From Thermobifida cellulosilytica TB100 (GTDB lineage: Bacteria > Actinomycetota > Actinomycetes > Streptosporangiales > Streptosporangiaceae), in the NCBI RefSeq assembly GCF_001517975.1, contig NZ_KQ950182.1, positions 344,169 through 408,168 on the forward strand: a stretch of DNA of 64,000 nucleotides, written 5' to 3'. The first letter of the stretch is position 1; every line of letters starts with the position of its first letter. The notes under the pieces were generated by a model. That model worked only from the letters and a program-made list of their open reading frames with translations. It was not told the origin of the DNA and made no database searches. Of the stretch, positions 62,226-64,000 are shown in pieces. The translations under genes were made by a program, and so were the position numbers.

Positions 62226-64000
62226 TCAGGCGGGCGGGGTGCCCCAGACCAGGGTGCTGCCGATGTGGGCGGTCACCGCCGGGTTAGCCGCCCAGTCGGT
62301 GTTGCTGCCGCGGCTGTAGTCGTCGCTCTCGTCGAAGTTCGACCAGTTCGACGAGTGGATGCGGCCCTGGATCTCGGTGCTGGAGCCCGGGGCCAGGGTG
62401 CCGCTGAGGGTGAGCGACAGGTAGGTGTCGGCGCCCGGGGCGTTCAGCGAGCCGAAGGACGCGCTGACGTTGGAGCAGCCCACCTGCGCCCAGTCGCAGG
62501 CGTACTGTAGGGAACCGCTGGACTCGTTGCTGAAGTAGTAGCGGATCCGCACGGTGGACAGGTCGATCGGGCTGCTTCCGGTGTTGACCAGGCGCAGGCC
62601 CGGAGCGATCTGGTTGTCGTTGGTGGCAGCGCTGTTGTTGCGGTAGTGGACCTCCAGGTCAGCCGTGGGGTCGGCCGGGTCGGTCGGGTCCGTCGGGTCG
62701 GTGGGGTCCGTCGGGTCCGTCGGGTCGGCCGGGTCGGTGGGGTCGGTCGGGTCCGTCGGGTCCGTGGGGTCGACGGGCGCGCCGCCGTAGTACTGGTTCA
62801 GCGACAGGCCGGTGGTGGAGCCCCTGCCGCCCAGCGGGACCTCGTGGTCCAGGCCGATGTAGCGGCCGTTGTTGTCCTGCCAGAGCGCGGCCTCGAGGAA
62901 CGCGTACTTCTGCTCGTCCCAGGTCATCCAGTCGTAGCCGAGCAGGCCGCCGGTGTCGCCCGAGTTGGGGTTGAGCGCCCAGAAGGTGTGGTGCAGGCGC
63001 TCCTCGATGATGAGGGAGCGCAGCGCCGTCATCCACTTCTGGTTGTCGCCGCCGTCGAGGAAGCCGCCCCACTCGCCGATGAGCAGCGGCGCGGTGTTGT
63101 CCTCGTGGATGTAGAGCCAGTTGGGCCGCCAGACGTCGGTGGTCAGGGTCTCCTTGTTCCAGTTCCCCTCGAACCAGGGCTGCTGCCAGACGGTGGGCCC
63201 GTAGTCGTGCGGCGAGTAGACCAGTTGGTCCTGGTGGGGACCCAGGTCGACGGGGTGGTCGGCGACGCCGCGCAGGTTGCCGCCCCACCAGGTGGAGTAG
63301 TAGTCCCGGCCGTTGGTGGAGGACCAGTTCTCCCCGTCCTTCGGGTAGATCTCCACACCCTCGCACAGGATGAGCATGTTCGGGTTGATGGCCAGGATGC
63401 GCTTGCCCGCCGTCTCGCAGACGTGCTTGAAGTTGTCGACGTCGGTCGAGTCGTCCCACTTGGCGCGCGGCGTCTCGCTGGCCTTGCCGTGGGGCTCGTT
63501 CTTGATGTCGGCGGCGATGATGGTGTCGTTGTTCTTGTAGCGCTCGGTCACCCACTCCCAGGCCTCGTAGAAGTCCTCGGTGGTGATGCTGCCCTTGTAC
63601 CAGACCGGGTAGACGTGACCGGAGTTGTCGGCCTCGGCGCTGTGCACGTCGAGCATGACCTTGAGGCCGTACTTCTCGCACAACTGCAACCAGTAGTCGA
63701 AGACCTGGAGGTTGTTCTTGCCCGCCAGCTCGGGGTTGACGTACTCGTTGACCCCGTTGGGGGAGGTCTGGCCGTTCTTCCACTCCAGGAGCAGTTGGGT
63801 GCTGATGGGTACCCGGACGATGTTGAGGCCGCGCTCGGCCATCTCCCGGGTGACGTCCTCGATGTTGGCGGCCCACAGCCCGTGGAACATCCGCTCGCTG
63901 GTGTTGAAGCCGAACCAGTTGACTCCGGTGAGCCACACCTCGTTGCCCGCGGCGTCCACGATCCTGTTGCCGTCGGTGTGCAGCCAGTCGCCGCTGTTGG
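62226..64000 (-). CDS. GH5 endoglucanase with C-terminal CBM3 (5' end outside window)
   Basis: Secreted cellulase, 591 residues visible; the 5' part with signal peptide lies past the window edge. Order: GH5 domain from NSGDWLHTDGNRIVDAAGN, catalytic acid in ADIKNEPHG and nucleophile in LLIGEWGGF; then a linker of 12 Asp-Pro-Thr/Ala units; then a cellulose-binding module that looks like CBM3 (VHYRNNSAATNDNQIAPGLR, LVNTGSSPIDLSTVRIRYYF). Hydrolyses beta-1,4-glucans outside the cell. The gene resembles Thermobifida Cel5B in architecture, from memory. No CelR operator can be seen because the promoter is outside the window. Confidence 0.9.
   Translation of the reverse strand, partial: NSGDWLHTDGNRIVDAAGNEVWLTGVNWFGFNTSERMFHGLWAANIEDVTREMAERGLNIVRVPISTQLLLEWKNGQTSPNGVNEYVNPELAGKNNLQVFDYWLQLCEKYGLKVMLDVHSAEADNSGHVYPVWYKGSITTEDFYEAWEWVTERYKNNDTIIAADIKNEPHGKASETPRAKWDDSTDVDNFKHVCETAGKRILAINPNMLILCEGVEIYPKDGENWSSTNGRDYYSTWWGGNLRGVADHPVDLGPHQDQLVYSPHDYGPTVWQQPWFEGNWNKETLTTDVWRPNWLYIHEDNTAPLLIGEWGGFLDGGDNQKWMTALRSLIIEERLHHTFWALNPNSGDTGGLLGYDWMTWDEQKYAFLEAALWQDNNGRYIGLDHEVPLGGRGSTTGLSLNQYYGGAPVDPTDPTDPTDPTDPADPTDPTDPTDPTDPTDPADPTADLEVHYRNNSAATNDNQIAPGLRLVNTGSSPIDLSTVRIRYYFSNESSGSLQYACDWAQVGCSNVSASFGSLNAPGADTYLSLTLSGTLAPGSSTEIQGRIHSSNWSNFDESDDYSRGSNTDWAANPAVTAHIGSTLVWGTPPA
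62664..62773 (-). repeat. Tandem nonamer repeat coding the Asp-Pro-Thr linker
   Basis: Twelve 9-bp units (Asp-Pro-Thr, two of them Asp-Pro-Ala) between GH5 and CBM3. Synonymous variation between units is low, so copy number may vary between strains. Confidence 0.85.

Noticed and set aside
62661-62775. Possible CRISPR or minisatellite because of regular repeats
   Set aside because: The repeats are contiguous 9-mers in frame coding Asp-Pro-Thr; no spacers.

Overview
The window is about 64 kb of GC-rich, densely coded DNA from a filamentous actinomycete. The evidence is BldC, an atypical GlnR, mycothiol synthase, the tiny ribosomal protein bS22, Rex directly upstream of hemA, many GTG starts, and a secreted GH5 cellulase with a cellulose-binding module. 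Together these point to Nocardiopsaceae, most likely a Thermobifida-like organism; that placement is inference, because no 16S or tRNA gene is present. I see no insertion sequence, prophage, CRISPR array, tRNA or rRNA.

Layout. 0.1-5.5 kb: PfkB kinase, Cu/Zn SOD-like lipoprotein, an HTH regulator with DUF3291, PTS enzyme I, and a STAS gene broken by an in-frame amber codon. 5.8-11.1 kb: methylmalonyl-CoA mutase operon (small subunit, large subunit, MeaB chaperone). 11.1-17.8 kb: beta-propeller lipoprotein, glutathione peroxidase, NUDIX, YigZ, a TetR regulator with a clear operator, a protein with four DivIVA-type motifs, an amidase lipoprotein and a DUF1232 protein. 18-23.8 kb: bldC, an unrecognised protein, DUF3073 and the SCP-like/purF/purM operon. 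24.2-30.5 kb: phosphate uptake (PhoU-like plus Pit facing pstSCAB), each side with a candidate PHO box. 30.6-34.3 kb: mshD, a PT-rich surface protein, glnR, MoaD-like, glutaredoxin-like. 34.3-40.4 kb: rex-hemA-hemC-hemD-hemB. 40.5-45.8 kb: a small prim-pol-like protein, an orphan BREX-2-type PglX and rraA. 46-53.7 kb: hemL, LysR, histidine phosphatase, bS22, epimerase, HAD phosphatase, a membrane/ABM fusion and DUF2993. 53.7-56.2 kb: leaderless cysteine leader peptide, sulfurtransferase, DUF1416, LPLTG protein. 56.3-60 kb: a sigma factor fused to an anti-sigma-like zinc motif and membrane segment, then a large EccC-like membrane protein with a broken P-loop. 60-64 kb: murT-gatD and the 3' part of a GH5 endoglucanase.

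How the genes work together. Tetrapyrrole synthesis is nearly complete up to uroporphyrinogen III (hemA, hemC, hemD, hemB here, hemL about 6 kb away) and is placed under the redox sensor Rex. Nutrient control is clustered: high- and low-affinity phosphate transport and the nitrogen regulator GlnR lie within about 10 kb. The mutase operon links to propionate and odd-chain metabolism, MurT/GatD to peptidoglycan amidation.

The most unusual items are the orphan PglX methylase whose catalytic NPPY tetrad reads EPPH, the one-piece sigma/anti-sigma/membrane protein, the amber-interrupted STAS gene, an amidase whose only lipoprotein-type start is ATT, and the leaderless cysteine leader peptide.
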